This document shows, in pieces, positions 23,380 to 34,799 of a stretch of 64,000 bases of DNA. The notes under the pieces were generated by a model. It made no database searches, was not told the origin of the DNA, and was given only the letters and a program-made list of their open reading frames with translations. The position numbers were made by a program, and so were the translations under genes. Origin of the DNA: Bufo bufo (lineage: Eukaryota > Chordata > Amphibia > Anura > Bufonidae); NCBI RefSeq assembly GCF_905171765.1, contig NC_053392.1, positions 406,886,565-406,950,564 on the forward strand, given 5' to 3'. Each line of letters begins with the position of its first letter. The first letter of the stretch is position 1.

Positions 23380-24310
23380 CACCCCTGATCACCCCATATA
23401 GACTCCCTGATCACCCCCCTGTCATTGATTACCCCCTGTCATTGATCAACCCCCTGTAAAGCTCCATTCAGACGTTCGCATGATTTTTACGGATCCACTG
23501 ATAGATGGATCGGATCCGCAAAACGCATCCAGACGTCTGAATGAAGCCTTACAGGGGCGTGATCAATGACTGTGGTGATCACCCCATATAGACTCCCTGA
23601 TCACCCCCCCTGTCATTGATTACCCCCCTGTCATTGATTACCCCCCTGTAAAGCTCCATTCAGATGTCTGCATGATTTTTACGGATGCACTGATAGATGG
23701 ATCGGATCCGCAAAACGCATCCGGACGTCTGAATGAAGCCTTACAGGGGCATGATCAATGACTGTGGTTATCACCCCATATAGACTCCCTGATCACCCCC
23801 CTGTCATTGATTACCCCCCTGTAAAGCTCCATTCAGATGTCCGCATGATTTTTACGGATCCACTGATAGATGGATCGGATCCGCAAAACGCATCCGGACG
23901 TCTGAATGAAGCCTTACAGGGGCGTGATCAATGACTGTGGTGATCACCCCATATAGACTCCCTGATCACCCCCCTGTCATTGATCACCCCCCTGTCATTG
24001 ATTACCCCCCTGTCATTGATTACCCCCCCTGTCATTGATCACCCCCCTGTAAAGCTCCATTCAGATGTCCGCATGATTTTTACGGATGCACTGATAGATG
24101 GATCGGATCCGCAAAACGCATCCGGACGTCTGAATGAAGCCTTACAGGGGCGTGATCAATGACTGTGGTGATCACCCCATATAGACTCCCTGATCACCCC
24201 CCTGTCATTGATCACTCCCCCTGTCATTGATCACCCCCCTGTCATTGATCACCCCCCCTGTCATTGATCACCCCCCCTGTCATTGATCACCCCCCTGTAA
24301 GGCTCCATTC
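23380..24310. repeat. Tandem array of ~110-bp foldback units spaced by a 17-bp minisatellite
   Basis: Each foldback unit starts CCCTGTAAAGCTCCATTCAG and ends TCTGAATGAAGCCTTACAGG, an inverted repeat, with a GGATCGGATCCGC core. Units lie at about 23453, 23645, 23819 and 24050. Between them are runs of CCCCCTGTCATTGATCA, from one to six copies. Each larger unit also carries ATCACCCCATATAGACTCCC. Confidence 0.85.
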
Positions 24311-26290
24311 AGACATTTTTTTGGCCCAAGTTAGCGGAATTTTTATTTTTTTTCTTACAAAGTCTCATATTCCACTAACTTGTGTCAAAAAATAAAATCT
24401 CACATGAACTCACCATACCCCTCACGGAATCCAAATGCGTAACATTTTTTAGACATTTATATTCCAGACTTCTTCTCACGCTTTAGGGCCCCTAGAATGC
24501 CAGGGCAGTATAAATACCCCACATGTGACCCCATTTCGGAAAGAAGACACCCCCAGGTATTCCGTGAGGGGCATATTGAGTCCATGAAAGATTGAAATTT
24601 TTGTCCCAAGTTAGCGGAAAGGGAGACTTTGTGAGAAAAAAATAAAAAATATCAATTTCCGCTAACTTGTGCCAAAAAAAAAAAAATTCTATGAACTCGC
24701 CATGCCCCTCATTGAATACCTTGGGGTGTCTTCTTTCCAAAATGGGGTCACATGTGGGGTATTTATACTGCCCTGGCATTCTAGGGGCCCCAAAGCGTGA
24801 GAAGAAGTCTGGTATCCAAATGTCTAAAAATGCCCTCCTAAAAGGAATTTGGGCACCTTTGCGCATCTAGGCTGCAAAAAAGTGTCACACATCTGGTATC
24901 GCCGTACTCAGGAGAAGTTGGGGAATGTGTTTTGGGGTGTCATTTTACATATACCCATGCTGGGTGAGAGAAATATCTTGGTCAAATGCCAACTTTGTAT
25001 AAAAAAATGGGAAAAGTTGTCTTTTGCCAAGATATTTCTCTCACCCAGCATGGGTATATGTAAAATGACACCCCAAAACACATTCCCCACCTTCTCCTGA
25101 ATACGGCGATACCACATGTGTGACACTTTTTTGCAGCCTAGGTGGGCAAAGGGGCCCATATTCCAAAGAGCACCTTTAGGATTTCACAGGTCATTTACCT
25201 ACTTACCACACATTAGGGCCCCTGGAAAATGCCAGGGCAGTATAACTACCCCACAAGTGACCCCATTTTGGAAAGAAGACACCCCAAGGTATTCCGTGAG
25301 GGGCATGGCGAGTTCCTAGAATTTTTTATTTTTTGTCACAAGTTAGTGGAAAATGATGATTTTTTTTTTTTTTCATACAAAGTCTCATATTCCACTAACT
25401 TGTGACAAAAAATAAAAACTTCCATGAACTCACTATGCCCATCAGCGAATACCTTGGGGTCTCTTCTTTCCAAAATGGGGTCACTTGTGGGGTAGTTATA
25501 CTGCCCTGGCATTCTAGGGGCCAAAATGTGTGGTAAGGAGTTTGAAATCAAATTCTGTAAAAAATGACCTGTGAAATCCGAAAGGTGCTCTTTGGAATAT
25601 GGGCCCCTTTGCCCACCTAGGCTGCAAAAAAGTGTCACATATCTGGTATCTCCGTACTCAGGAGAAGTTGGGGAATGTGTTTTGGGGTGTCATTTTACAT
25701 ATACCCATGCTGGGTGAGAGAAATATCTTGGCAAAAGACAACTTTTCCCATTTTTTTATACAAAGTTGGCATTTGACCTAGGTGGGCAAAGGGGCCCATA
25801 TTCCAAAGAGCACCTTTCGGATTTCACAGGTCATTTTTTACAGAATTTGATTTCAAACTCCTTACCACACATTTGGGCCCCTAGAATGCCAGGGCAGTAT
25901 AACTACCCCACAAGTGACCCCATTTTGGAAAGAAGAGACCCCAAGGTATTTCGTGATGGGCATAGTGAGTTCATAGAAGTTTTTATTTTTTGTCACAAGT
26001 TAGTGGAATATGAGACTTTGTAAGAAAAGAAAAAAAAAAGAAAAAATCATCATTTTCCGCTAACTTGTGACAAAAAATAAAAAGTTCTATGAACTCACTA
26101 TGCCCATCAGCGAATACCTTAGGGTGTGTACTTTCCGAAATGGGGTCATTTGTGGGGTGTTTGTACTGTCTGGGCATTGTAGAACCTCAGGAAACATGAC
26201 AGGTGCTCAGAAAGTCAGAGCTGCTTCAAAAAGCGGAAATTCACATTTTTGTACCATAGTTTGTAAACGCTATAACTTTTACCCAAACCA
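24310..26290. repeat. Mosaic of large inverted repeats
   Basis: Palindrome A has arms 24869-24981 and 25027-25142 around a 45-bp spacer. Palindrome B has arms about 25404-25621 and 25777-25996, and its centre contains the same 45-bp spacer inverted (25732-25776). The modules AAGTTAGCGGAA/TTCCGCTAACTT and GCCAGGGCAGTATAA with their complements recur throughout. Non-coding. Confidence 0.85.
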
Positions 26291-26930
26291 TTTTTTTTTT
26301 TTACCCAAACATTTTTTTTTTATCAAAGACATGTAGAACAATAAATTTAGAGCAAAATTTCTATATGGATCTCGTTTTTTTTGCAAAATTTTACAACTGA
26401 AAGTGAAAAATTTCATTTTTTTGCAAAAAAATCGTTAAATTTCGATTAATAACAAAAAAAGTAAAAATGTCAGCAGCAATGAAATACCACCAAATGAAAG
26501 CTCTATTAGTGAGAAGAAAAGAAGGTAAAATTCATTTGGGTGGTAAGTTGCATGACCGAGCAATAAACGGTGAAAGTAGTGTAGGTCAGAAGTGTAAAAA
26601 GTGGCCTGGTCTTTCAGGGTGTTTAAGCACTGGGGGCTGAGGTGGTTAAATCTATCCCTAAAAGGGTATATTAGATTCAAGGTGCTGATAGGGTCATTCT
26701 CAAAAACTTAACACACACGCTACAGTGCAAATCCAAGTCTAATTCTGTGATTAAACGTATACCTGTCACCCAGCGCCTAAAAAATAGGCCTCACATTTAT
26801 ATTCAGCTAAATCTGTCATTACTGGTGTGCGTGTATTAGTGTAATACGGTACCTAAATAGATAGCCAGATAGTGTTAGGTGTCTGTAAAAAAATGCCTGA
26901 ATATTTTTCTTATTGTGGTGAACGGTAACA

Positions 26931-29900
26931 ATGAGGAAAACATCTAGTACGGACGCGGACGTGGACATGGTCGTGGTGGTGTTAGTGGACCCTCTGGTGC
27001 TGGGAGAGGACGTAGCCTTTCTGCCACAGCCACACGTCCTAGTGTACCAACTACCTCAGGTCCCAGTAGCCGCCAGAATTTACAGGGATATTTGGTGGGC
27101 CCAATGCCGTTCTAAGGATGGTAAGGCCTGAGCAGGTACAGGCATTAGTCAATTGGGTGGCCGACAGTGCATCCAGCACGTTCACATTATCTCCCACCCA
27201 GTCTTCTGCAGAAAGCGCACAGATGGCGCATGAAAACCAAGCCCATCAGTCTGTCACATCACCCCCATGCATATCAGGGAAACTGTCTGAGCCTCAAGTT
27301 ATGCAGCAGTCTCTTATGCTGTTTGAAGACTCTGCTGGCAGGGTTTCTCAAGGGCATCCACCTAGCCCTTCCCCAGGGGTGGAAGAGATAGAATGCACTA
27401 ACGCACAACCACTTATGTTTCCTGATGATGAGGACATGGGAATACCACCTCAGCACGTCTCTGATGACGAAACACAGGTGCCAACTGCTGCGTCTTTCTG
27501 CAGTGTGCAGACTGAACAGGAGGTCAGGGATCAAGACTGGGTGGAAGACGATGCAGGGGACGATGAGGTCCTAGACCCCACATGGAATGAAGGTCATGCC
27601 ACTGACTTTCACAGTTCAGAGGAAGAGGCAGTGGTGAGACCGAGCCAACAGCGTAGCAAAAGAGGGAGCAGTGGGCAAAATCAGAACACCCGCCGCCAAG
27701 AGACTCCGCCTGCTACTGACCGCCGCCATCTGGGACCGAGCACTTCAAAGGCAGCTTCAAGGAGTTCCCTGGCATGGCACTTCTTCAAACAATGTGCTGA
27801 CGACAAGACCAGAGTGGTTTGCACGCTGTGCCATCAGAGACTGAAGCGAGGCATTAACGTTCTGAACCTTAGCACAACCTGCATGACCAGGCACCTGCAT
27901 GCAAAGCATGAACTGCAGTGGAGTAAACACCTTAAAAACAAGAAAGTCACTCAGGCTCCCCCTGCTACCTCTTCTGCTGCTGCCGCCTCGGCCTCTTCTG
28001 CTGCTGCCGCCGCCTCGGCCTCTTCCTCTGCCTCTGGAGGAACGTTGGCACTTGCCGCCCAGCAAACATGGGATGTACCACCAACACCACCACCTGCGTC
28101 ACCAAGCATCTCCACCATGTCACACGGCAGCGTTCAGCTCTCCATCTCACAAACATTTGAGAGAAAGCGTAAATTCCCACAAAGCCACCCTCGATCCCTG
28201 GCCCTGAATGCCAGCATTTCTAAACTACTGGCCTATGAAATGCTGTCATTTAGGCTGGTGGACACAGACAGCTTCAAACAGCTCATGTCACTTGCTGTCC
28301 CACAGTATGTTGTTCCCAGCCGGCACTACTTCTCCAAGAGAGCCGTGCCTTCCCTGCACAACCAAGTATCCGATAAAATCAAGTGTGCACTGCGCAACGC
28401 CATCTGTGGCAAGGTCCACCTAACCACAGATACGTTACCAGTAAGCACGGCCAGGGACGCTATATCTCCCTAACTGCACACTGGGTAAATGTAGTGGCGG
28501 CTGGGCCCCAGGCAGAGAGCTGTTTGGCGCATGTCCTTCCGCCGCCAAGGATCGCAGGGCAACATTCTTTACCTCCTGTCTCCTCCTCCTCCTACTCAGC
28601 TTCCTCCTCCTCTTCTTCCACCTGCTCATCCAGTCAGCCACACACCTTCACCACCAACTTCAGCACAGCCCGGGGTAAACGTCAGCAGGCTGTTCTGAAA
28701 CTCATATGTTTGGGGGACAGGCCCCACACCGCACAGGAGTTGTGGGGGGGGGGGGTATAGAACAACAGACCGACGAGTGGTTGCTGCCGGTGAGCCTCAA
28801 GCCTGGCCTGGTGGTGTGCGATAATGGGCGAAATCTCGTTGCAGCTCTGGGACTAGCCGGTTTGACGCACATCCCTTGCCTGGCGCATGTGCTGAATTTG
28901 GTGGTGCAGAAGTTCATTCACAACTACCCCGACATGTCAGAGCTGCTGCATAAAGTGCGGGCCGTCTGTTCGCGCTTCCAGCGTTCACACCCTGCCGCTG
29001 CTCGCCTGTCTGCGCTACAGCGTAACTTCGGCCTTCCCGCTCACCGCCTCATATGCGACGTGCCCACCAGGTGGAACTCCACCTTGCACATGCTGGACAG
29101 ACTGTGCGAGCAGCAGCAGGCCATAGTGGAGTTTCAGCTGCAGCACGCACGGGTCAGTCGCACTGCGGATCAGCCCCACTTCACCACCAATGACTGGGCC
29201 TCCATGCGAGACCTGTGTGCCCTGTTGCGCTGTTTCGAGTACTCCACCAACATGGCCAGTGGCGATGACGCCATTATCAGCGTTACAATACCACTTCTAT
29301 GTCTCCTTGAGAAAACACTTAGGGCGATGATGGAAGAGGAGGTGGCCCAGGAGGAAGAGGAGGAAGAGGAGGAAGAGGGGTCATTTTTAGCACTTTCAGG
29401 CCAGTCTCTTCGAAGTGACTCAGAGGGAGGTTTTTTGCAACAGCAGAGGCCAGGTACAAATGTGGCCAGACAGGGCCCACTACTGGAGGATGAGGAGGAC
29501 GAGGATGAGGAGGAGGTGGAGGAGGATGAGGATGAAGCAGGTTCACAGCAGGGTGGCACCCAACGCAGCTCGGGCCCATCACTGGTGCGTGGCTGGGGGG
29601 AAACACAGGACGATGACGATACGCCTCCCACAGAGGACAGCTTGTCCTTACCTCTGGGCAGCCTGGCACACATGAGCGACTACATGCTGCAGTGCCTGCG
29701 CAACGACAGCAGAGTTGCCCACATTTTAACGTGTGCGAACTACTGGGTTGCCACCCTGCTGGATCCCCGGTACAAAGACAATGTGCCCACCTTACTTCCT
29801 ACACTGGAGCGTGATAGGAAGATGCGCGAGTACAAGCGCACGTTGGTAGACGCGCTACTGAGAGCATTCCCAAATGTCACAGGGGAACAAGTGGAAGCCC

Positions 29901-30364
29901 AAGGCGAAGGCAGAAGAGGAGCAAGAGGTCGCCAACGCAGCTGTGTCACGGCCAGCTCCTCTGAGGGCAGGGTTAGCATGGCAGAGATGTGGAAAAGTTT
30001 TGTCACCACGCCACAGCTAACTGCACCACCACCTGATACGGAACGTGTTAGCAGGAGGCAACATTTCAATAACATGTTGGAACAGTACCTGTGCACACCC
30101 CTCCACGTACTGACTGATGGTTCGGCCCCATTCCACTTCTGGGTCTCCAAATTGTCCACGTGGCCAGAGCTAGCCTTTTATGCCTTGGAGGTGCTGGCCT
30201 GCCCGGCGGCCAGCGTTTTGTCTGAACGTGTATTCAGCACGGCAGGGGGCATCATTACAGACAAACGCAGCCGCCTGTCTACAGCCAATGTGGACAAGCT
30301 GACGTTCATAAAAATGAACCAGGCATGGATCCCACAGGACCTGTCCATCCCTTGTGCAGATTAG
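26931..30364 (+). pseudogene. hAT2 transposase (BED finger, hAT family), lightly frameshifted
   Basis: The domain order matches hAT1. The start is MRKTSST, with a frame change at about 26950 in the Gly/Arg tail. The linker and BED finger (CTLCHQRL, TRHLHAKH) are in the 27118-28473 frame. The catalytic TTDT at about 28428-28440 is hit by a 1-bp loss in what hAT1 has as TGGACC. A G-run at 28744-28755 adds another shift. The final frame 28706-30364 carries VVCDNGRN, CLAHVLNLVV, a poly-Glu insert and FSTAGGIITDKRSRLSTANV, ending at 30364. Three or four small lesions make it the better preserved copy, but still not translatable as one protein. Confidence 0.92.
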
Positions 30365-30449
30365 ACATTAACTACCTCCCCTTAACAATATATTATTTTA
30401 CTCCAGGGCACTTCCTCATTCAATCCTATGTTTATTTTCATTTTACCAT

Positions 30450-31875
30450 TATATTGCGGGGCAACCCAAAGTTGAATGAACCTCTCCTCTGTCTGGGTGC
30501 CGGGGCCTAAAAATATCTGACAGTTGCCTGTTCCAGTCGTGGGTGACGTGAAGCCTGATTCTCTGCTATGACATGAAGACTGATTCTCTGCTGACATGAA
30601 GCCTGAATCTCTGTTATGGGACCTCTCTCCTCTGCCTGGGTGCCTGGGCCTAAATATGTGACAGTGGCCTGTTCCAGTGGTGGGTGACGTGAAGCCTGAT
30701 TCTCTGCTATGACATGAAGACTGATTCTCTGCTGACATGAAGCCTGAATCTCTGTTATGGGACCTCTCTCCTCTGCCTGGGTGCCTGGGCCTAAATATGT
30801 GACAGTGGACTGTTCCAGTGGTGGGTGACGTGAAGCCTGATTCTCTGCTATGACATGAAGACTGATTCTCTGCTGACATGAATCCTGAATCTCTGTTATG
30901 GGACCTCTCTCCTCTGCCTGGGTGGCTGGGCCTAAATATGTGACAGTGGCCTGTTCCAGTGGTGGGTGACGTGAAGCCTGATTCTCTGCTACGACATGAA
31001 GACTGATTCTCTGCTGACATGAAGCCTGAATCTCTGTTATGGGACCTCTCTCCTCTGCCTGTGTGCCTGGGCCTAAATATGTGACAGTGGCCTGTTCCAG
31101 TGGTGGGTGACGTGAAGCCTGATTCTCTGCTATGACATGAAGACTTATTCTCTGCTGACATGAAGCCTGAATCTCTGTTATGGGACCTCTCTCCGGTGCC
31201 TGGGCCTAAATATGTGACAGTGGCCTGTTCCAGTGGTGGGTGACGTGAAGCCTGATTCTCTGCTATGACATGAAGACTGATTCTCTGCTGACATGGAGCC
31301 TGAATCTCTGTTATGGGACCTCTCTCCTCTGCCTGGGTGCCTGGGCCTAAATATGTGACAGTGGCCTGTTCCAGTGGTGGGTGACGTGAAGCCTGATTCT
31401 CTGCTATGACATGAAGACTGATTCTCTGCTGACATGAAGCCTGAATCTCAGTTATGGGACCTCTCTCCTCTGCCTGGGTGCCTGGGCCTAAATATCTGAC
31501 AATGGACTGTTCCAGTGTTGGGTGACGTAAAGCCTGATTCTCTCCTATGACATGCAGACTGATTCTCTGCTGACATGAAGCCAGTTTCTCTGTTACGGGA
31601 CCTCTCTCCTCTGCCTGGGTGCCTGGGCCTAAATATCTGACAATGGACTGTTCCAGTGTTGGGTGACGTAAAGCATGATTCTCTGCTATGACATGCAGAC
31701 TGATTCTCTGCTGACATGAAGCCAGATTCTCTGTTACGGGACCTCTCTCCTCTGCCTGGGTGCAGAGGAGACGTGTTACAGTGGTGGGTGACGTGAAGCC
31801 AGATTCTCTGCTATGGCATGAAAAGACTGATTCTCTGCTGACGTGAAGCCAGATTCTCTGCTATGGGACCTCTCT
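30450..31875 (+). repeat. hAT2 3' minisatellite, 141-bp unit, ~10 copies
   Basis: The unit runs ACCTCTCTCCTCTGCCTGGG, GTTCCAGTGGTGGGTGACGT, TGACATGAAGCCTGAATCTC and repeats every 141 bp; the last three units are more diverged. Because 141 is 47 codons, long minus-strand frames (up to 259 codons) run through it as by-products. It occupies the same place as the 92-bp array in hAT1, but the unit is unrelated apart from GGGTGAC and CTGGGTG words. Confidence 0.93.
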
Positions 31876-32150
31876 CCAATTGATATTGGTTAATTTTTAT
31901 TTATTTTATTTTTATTTTAATTCATTTCCCTATCCACATTTGTTTGCAGGGGATTTACCTATATGTTGCTGCCTTTTGCAGCCCTCTAGCTCTTTCCTGG
32001 GCTTTTTAGTGCCGAAAAGTTCGGGTCCCCATTGACTTCAATGGGGTTCGGGACGAAGTTCGTGTCGGGATCGGATCCCGAACCCGAACATTTCCGGGAA
32101 GTTCGGCTGAACTTCTCGAACCCGAACATCCAGGTGTTCGCTCAACTCTA
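31876..32150 (+). other. hAT2 right subterminal region
   Basis: T-rich sequence is followed by CCCTATCCACATTTGTTTGC and CCCCATTGACTTCAATGGGG, then GAACCCGAACATCCAGGTG and the right end. The same blocks occur at the right end of hAT1 (19850-20088), so they are conserved subterminal sequence that probably matters for transposase binding (inference). Confidence 0.6.
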
Positions 32151-32169
32151 CTAGTGTCACAGTAGATTA

Positions 32170-34470
32170 CCTAAAAAAATAAAATTTGACTGTCCTCCAC
32201 GCCCCCTCTCAACCATCCGCCACTCCGTCTCTTGCCTTCAGCAGTTCCTGCTCATCTGCCCACAGTCAGGTGTTTGTAAAAGAAATGTTTGAGCGTAAGA
32301 AGCCAATGTCACAGAGTCACCCCCTTGCCCGGTGTCTGACAATGCAGAGGAGTTGGTGACACCGCCACGACTTGCAGGCAGGCCTGCTGCCACCTTCTCT
32401 ACTCCTCCTACTCCATCCTCCTTTGATAACCTCCTCGGCTGAGTCCTCTTCTGCTGCTGCGTCTTGCTCCACATCAACTGCACCCCCCCAGCTCCCCAGG
32501 GGCTATTCCACATCCCGGATAAGACAGTGTCATGCCGTCTTGGGGCTGACTTGCCTGAAAGCAGAGAGTCACATCGGACCAGCACTCCTGTCCGCCATGA
32601 ACAGGTGGATTAGTGGCTGACTCCGCACCAACTGGAGATCGGCAAAGTGGTGTGTGCTAACGGAAGCAATTTGTTGGCGGCATTGAATTTGGGCAAGTTG
32701 ACACATGTGCCGTGCATGGCACATGTGTTGAATCTGATCGTACAACGCTTTGTGCATAAGTACCCAGGCTTACAGGACGTCCTCAAGCAGGCCAGGAAGG
32801 TGTGTGGCCATTTCAGGCGTTCCTACACGGCCATGGCGCACTTTTCAGATATTCAGCGGCGAAACAACCTGCCAGTGAGGCCCTTGATTTGCGACAACCC
32901 AACACGTTGGAATTGAACACTCCTAATGTTCGACCGCCTGCTCCAACAAGAAAAAGCCGTCAACGAGGATTTGTATGACCGGGGTGCTAGGACAGCCTCT
33001 GCGGAGCGAGGAACGGGACATGAGTAGCTCGGCATCCAACCTTGTGCAAATGGGGTCTTTCATGCTGTCGTGCCTGTTGATGTTATGTCATGAGTGTGTC
33101 AACTATTGACAACTCTTTGCGGTTGTCTAAAATCTATTCCATACACGTCCCCTGATAGGGGACGTAACAGGGATTAAACTGATAGGAATAATACTACTTA
33201 ACACACCACTCATATCTGGTGGCACAGTACATTGCACAACACACGCGCAGTGCCTCAAGTTGGAGGACCAACCAAGCATCTTTTTCCATCTCCCGGTTCC
33301 TAAAATCTATTACATAGACCGGCCCCTGATAGGGGACGTAACAGGGATTAAACTGATAGGAATAGTACTACTTAACATACCACTCATATTGGGATTGCAC
33401 AGTACATTGCACGGCGCACGCGCAGTGCCCCAAATTGGAAGTAAGAGGACCAACCAAGCATCTTTTTCCATCTCCCGGTTCCTAAAATCTATTCCATACA
33501 AGTCCCCTGATAGGGGACGTAACAGGGATTAAACTGATAGGAATAGTACTACTTAAACACACCACTCATATCTGGTGGCACAGTACATTGCAAGCCGTAC
33601 GCGCAGTGCCCCAAATTGGAAGTAAGAGGACCAACCAAGCATCTTTTTCCATCTCCCGGTTCCTAAAATCTATTCCATACAAGTCCCCTGATAGGGGACG
33701 TAACAGGGATTAAACTGATAGGAATAGTACTACTTAAACACACCACTCATATCTGGTGGCACAGTACATTGCAAGCCGTACGCGCAGTGCCCCAAATTGG
33801 AAGTAAGAGGACCGACCAAGCATCTTTTTCCATCTCCCGGTTCCTAAAATCTATTCCATACACCGGCCCCTGATAGGGGACAAAACAGAGATTAAACTGT
33901 TAAGAATAGATTTTTTTAAATTAAATTATTGTTACTGAATGCTCATGCACAATGGCTGTAGGCTCATGCGTCCTTTTGTGGAGGTGACAAACCTGGTCAG
34001 TCAAACCCAAGGCAACATCATCGACCTCATCCCATATGCGTTTTTTCTGGAGCGTTCCCTGCCAAGTGTGCTAGATCAGGCCGTAGATGAGCATGAAGAG
34101 GAAGAGTTGTGGTCACCATCACCAGCAGAAGCAGCCTTGTCGTCGTCTATTGCTGGACCTGCGGCAACGCAGAGAGAGGAGTCTAAAGAAGAGGAGTCAG
34201 AGGAGGAAGGTGGCTTTGAGGAGGTGGAAGACCAACCACAGCAGGCGTCCCAGGGGGCTTGTCACCTTTCAGGGACCCTTGGTGTTGTACGTGGCTGGGT
34301 GGAGGAAGAGACCTTCAATGACATCAGTGAGGACAAGGAACGGGACATGGCTAGCTTGGTATCCAACCTTGTGCAAATGGGCAGTTTGCGGTTGTGCAAA
34401 TGGACTGTTTGTGTTTTTTTGCGGTGTGTTAAACGGGGAGTTTGGTCTGTCACTGTGAAGCGGGCGTAAC
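32170..34470 (+). pseudogene. hAT3 transposase, heavily decayed
   Basis: Fragments in order: a linker at 32230-32620; VCANGSNLLAAL and CMAHVLNLIVQRF at 32647-32916, followed by ICDNPTRWN; then a 181-bp tandem repeat block; then 33939-34469 with an RPFVEVTNLVSQ-type segment and an acidic Glu-rich insert. The BED finger and the C-terminal dimerisation block are not recognisable. The gene was broken before hAT2 arrived or has decayed since. Its family differs from hAT1/hAT2. Confidence 0.8.
33120..33905 (+). repeat. ~181-bp tandem repeat inside the hAT3 transposase, ~4.3 copies
   Basis: CCTGATAGGGGACGTAACAG recurs at about 33151, 33327, 33508, 33689 and, in decayed form, 33870. The unit continues with CACTCATATCTGGTGGCAC, also found in the hAT3 5' repeat, and TCTTTTTCCATCTCCCGGTT. 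It separates the CxxH part of the transposase from the acidic part. Confidence 0.88.
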
Positions 34471-34799
34471 CCTTACACTACCTGATAGATGCAACATCAT
34501 ACCTGATGTTTTAAAGCACATTATTCCAAACAATTTAGGAATGTTAGGTGATTTATGCCCTTTATGGATTAAAACCCGACTCTGCGTCAACTACGTAATT
34601 TTCCATGCGAGTTCTGCGATGGATCCCCCTCCGGCATGCCACAGTCCAGGTGTTAGTCCCCTTGAAACAACTTTTCCATCACTATTCACCTGCCTATTGA
34701 AGTCTATGGCGGTTCGCCCGTTTCATGAACATTTGCGAAAATTTGCGTTCGCCGTTCGGGAACGGAAAATTTTATGTTCGCGACATCTCTAGATCTAAC

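Larger units (their letters stand above)
22979..26645. mobile_element. piggyBac-like non-autonomous element, 3.67 kb
   Basis: TTAA flanks both sides (22975-22978 and 26646-26649). The ends are CCACCTCCGGACC and, read inward, CCACCTCAGCCCC. The intact first copy of the host 290-bp unit at about 22675 reads CTACTTTAAATCTATCCC, which is exactly the empty site. There is no transposase. The interior is hairpins, a tandem foldback array and large palindromes. Confidence 0.88.
21702..32150 (+). mobile_element. hAT2: hAT DNA transposon nested in hAT3
   Basis: The left end is TAGGGATGAGCGAACCCGAA. The right end read inward is TAGAGTTGAGCGAACACCTG (13 of the first 15 bases match). The perfect 8-bp TSD CTAGTGTC lies at 21694-21701 and 32151-32158. 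The current length is 10.4 kb, about 6.8 kb without the nested piggyBac-like element. The layout mirrors hAT1: promoter, short tandem repeats, transposase, 141-bp 3' array. Confidence 0.95.
20354..34791 (+). mobile_element. hAT3: second hAT family, hosts hAT2
   Basis: The left end is TAGAGATGTCCCGAACTATT. The right end read inward is TAGAGATGTCGCGAACATAA. The 8-bp TSD GATCTAAC is perfect at 20346-20353 and 34792-34799. After removal of hAT2 and one TSD it is about 4.0 kb. It carries a 434-bp MITE, a ~130-bp tandem repeat, a badly decayed hAT transposase and a 181-bp tandem repeat. Its ends differ from hAT1/hAT2 beyond the first bases, so it is a different family. Confidence 0.93.

Noticed and set aside
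30382..31161. 259-codon minus-strand frame with a repeated 47-residue unit
   Set aside because: It exists because the 141-bp tandem unit is a multiple of three; composition and position show it is satellite sequence in the hAT2 3' region.
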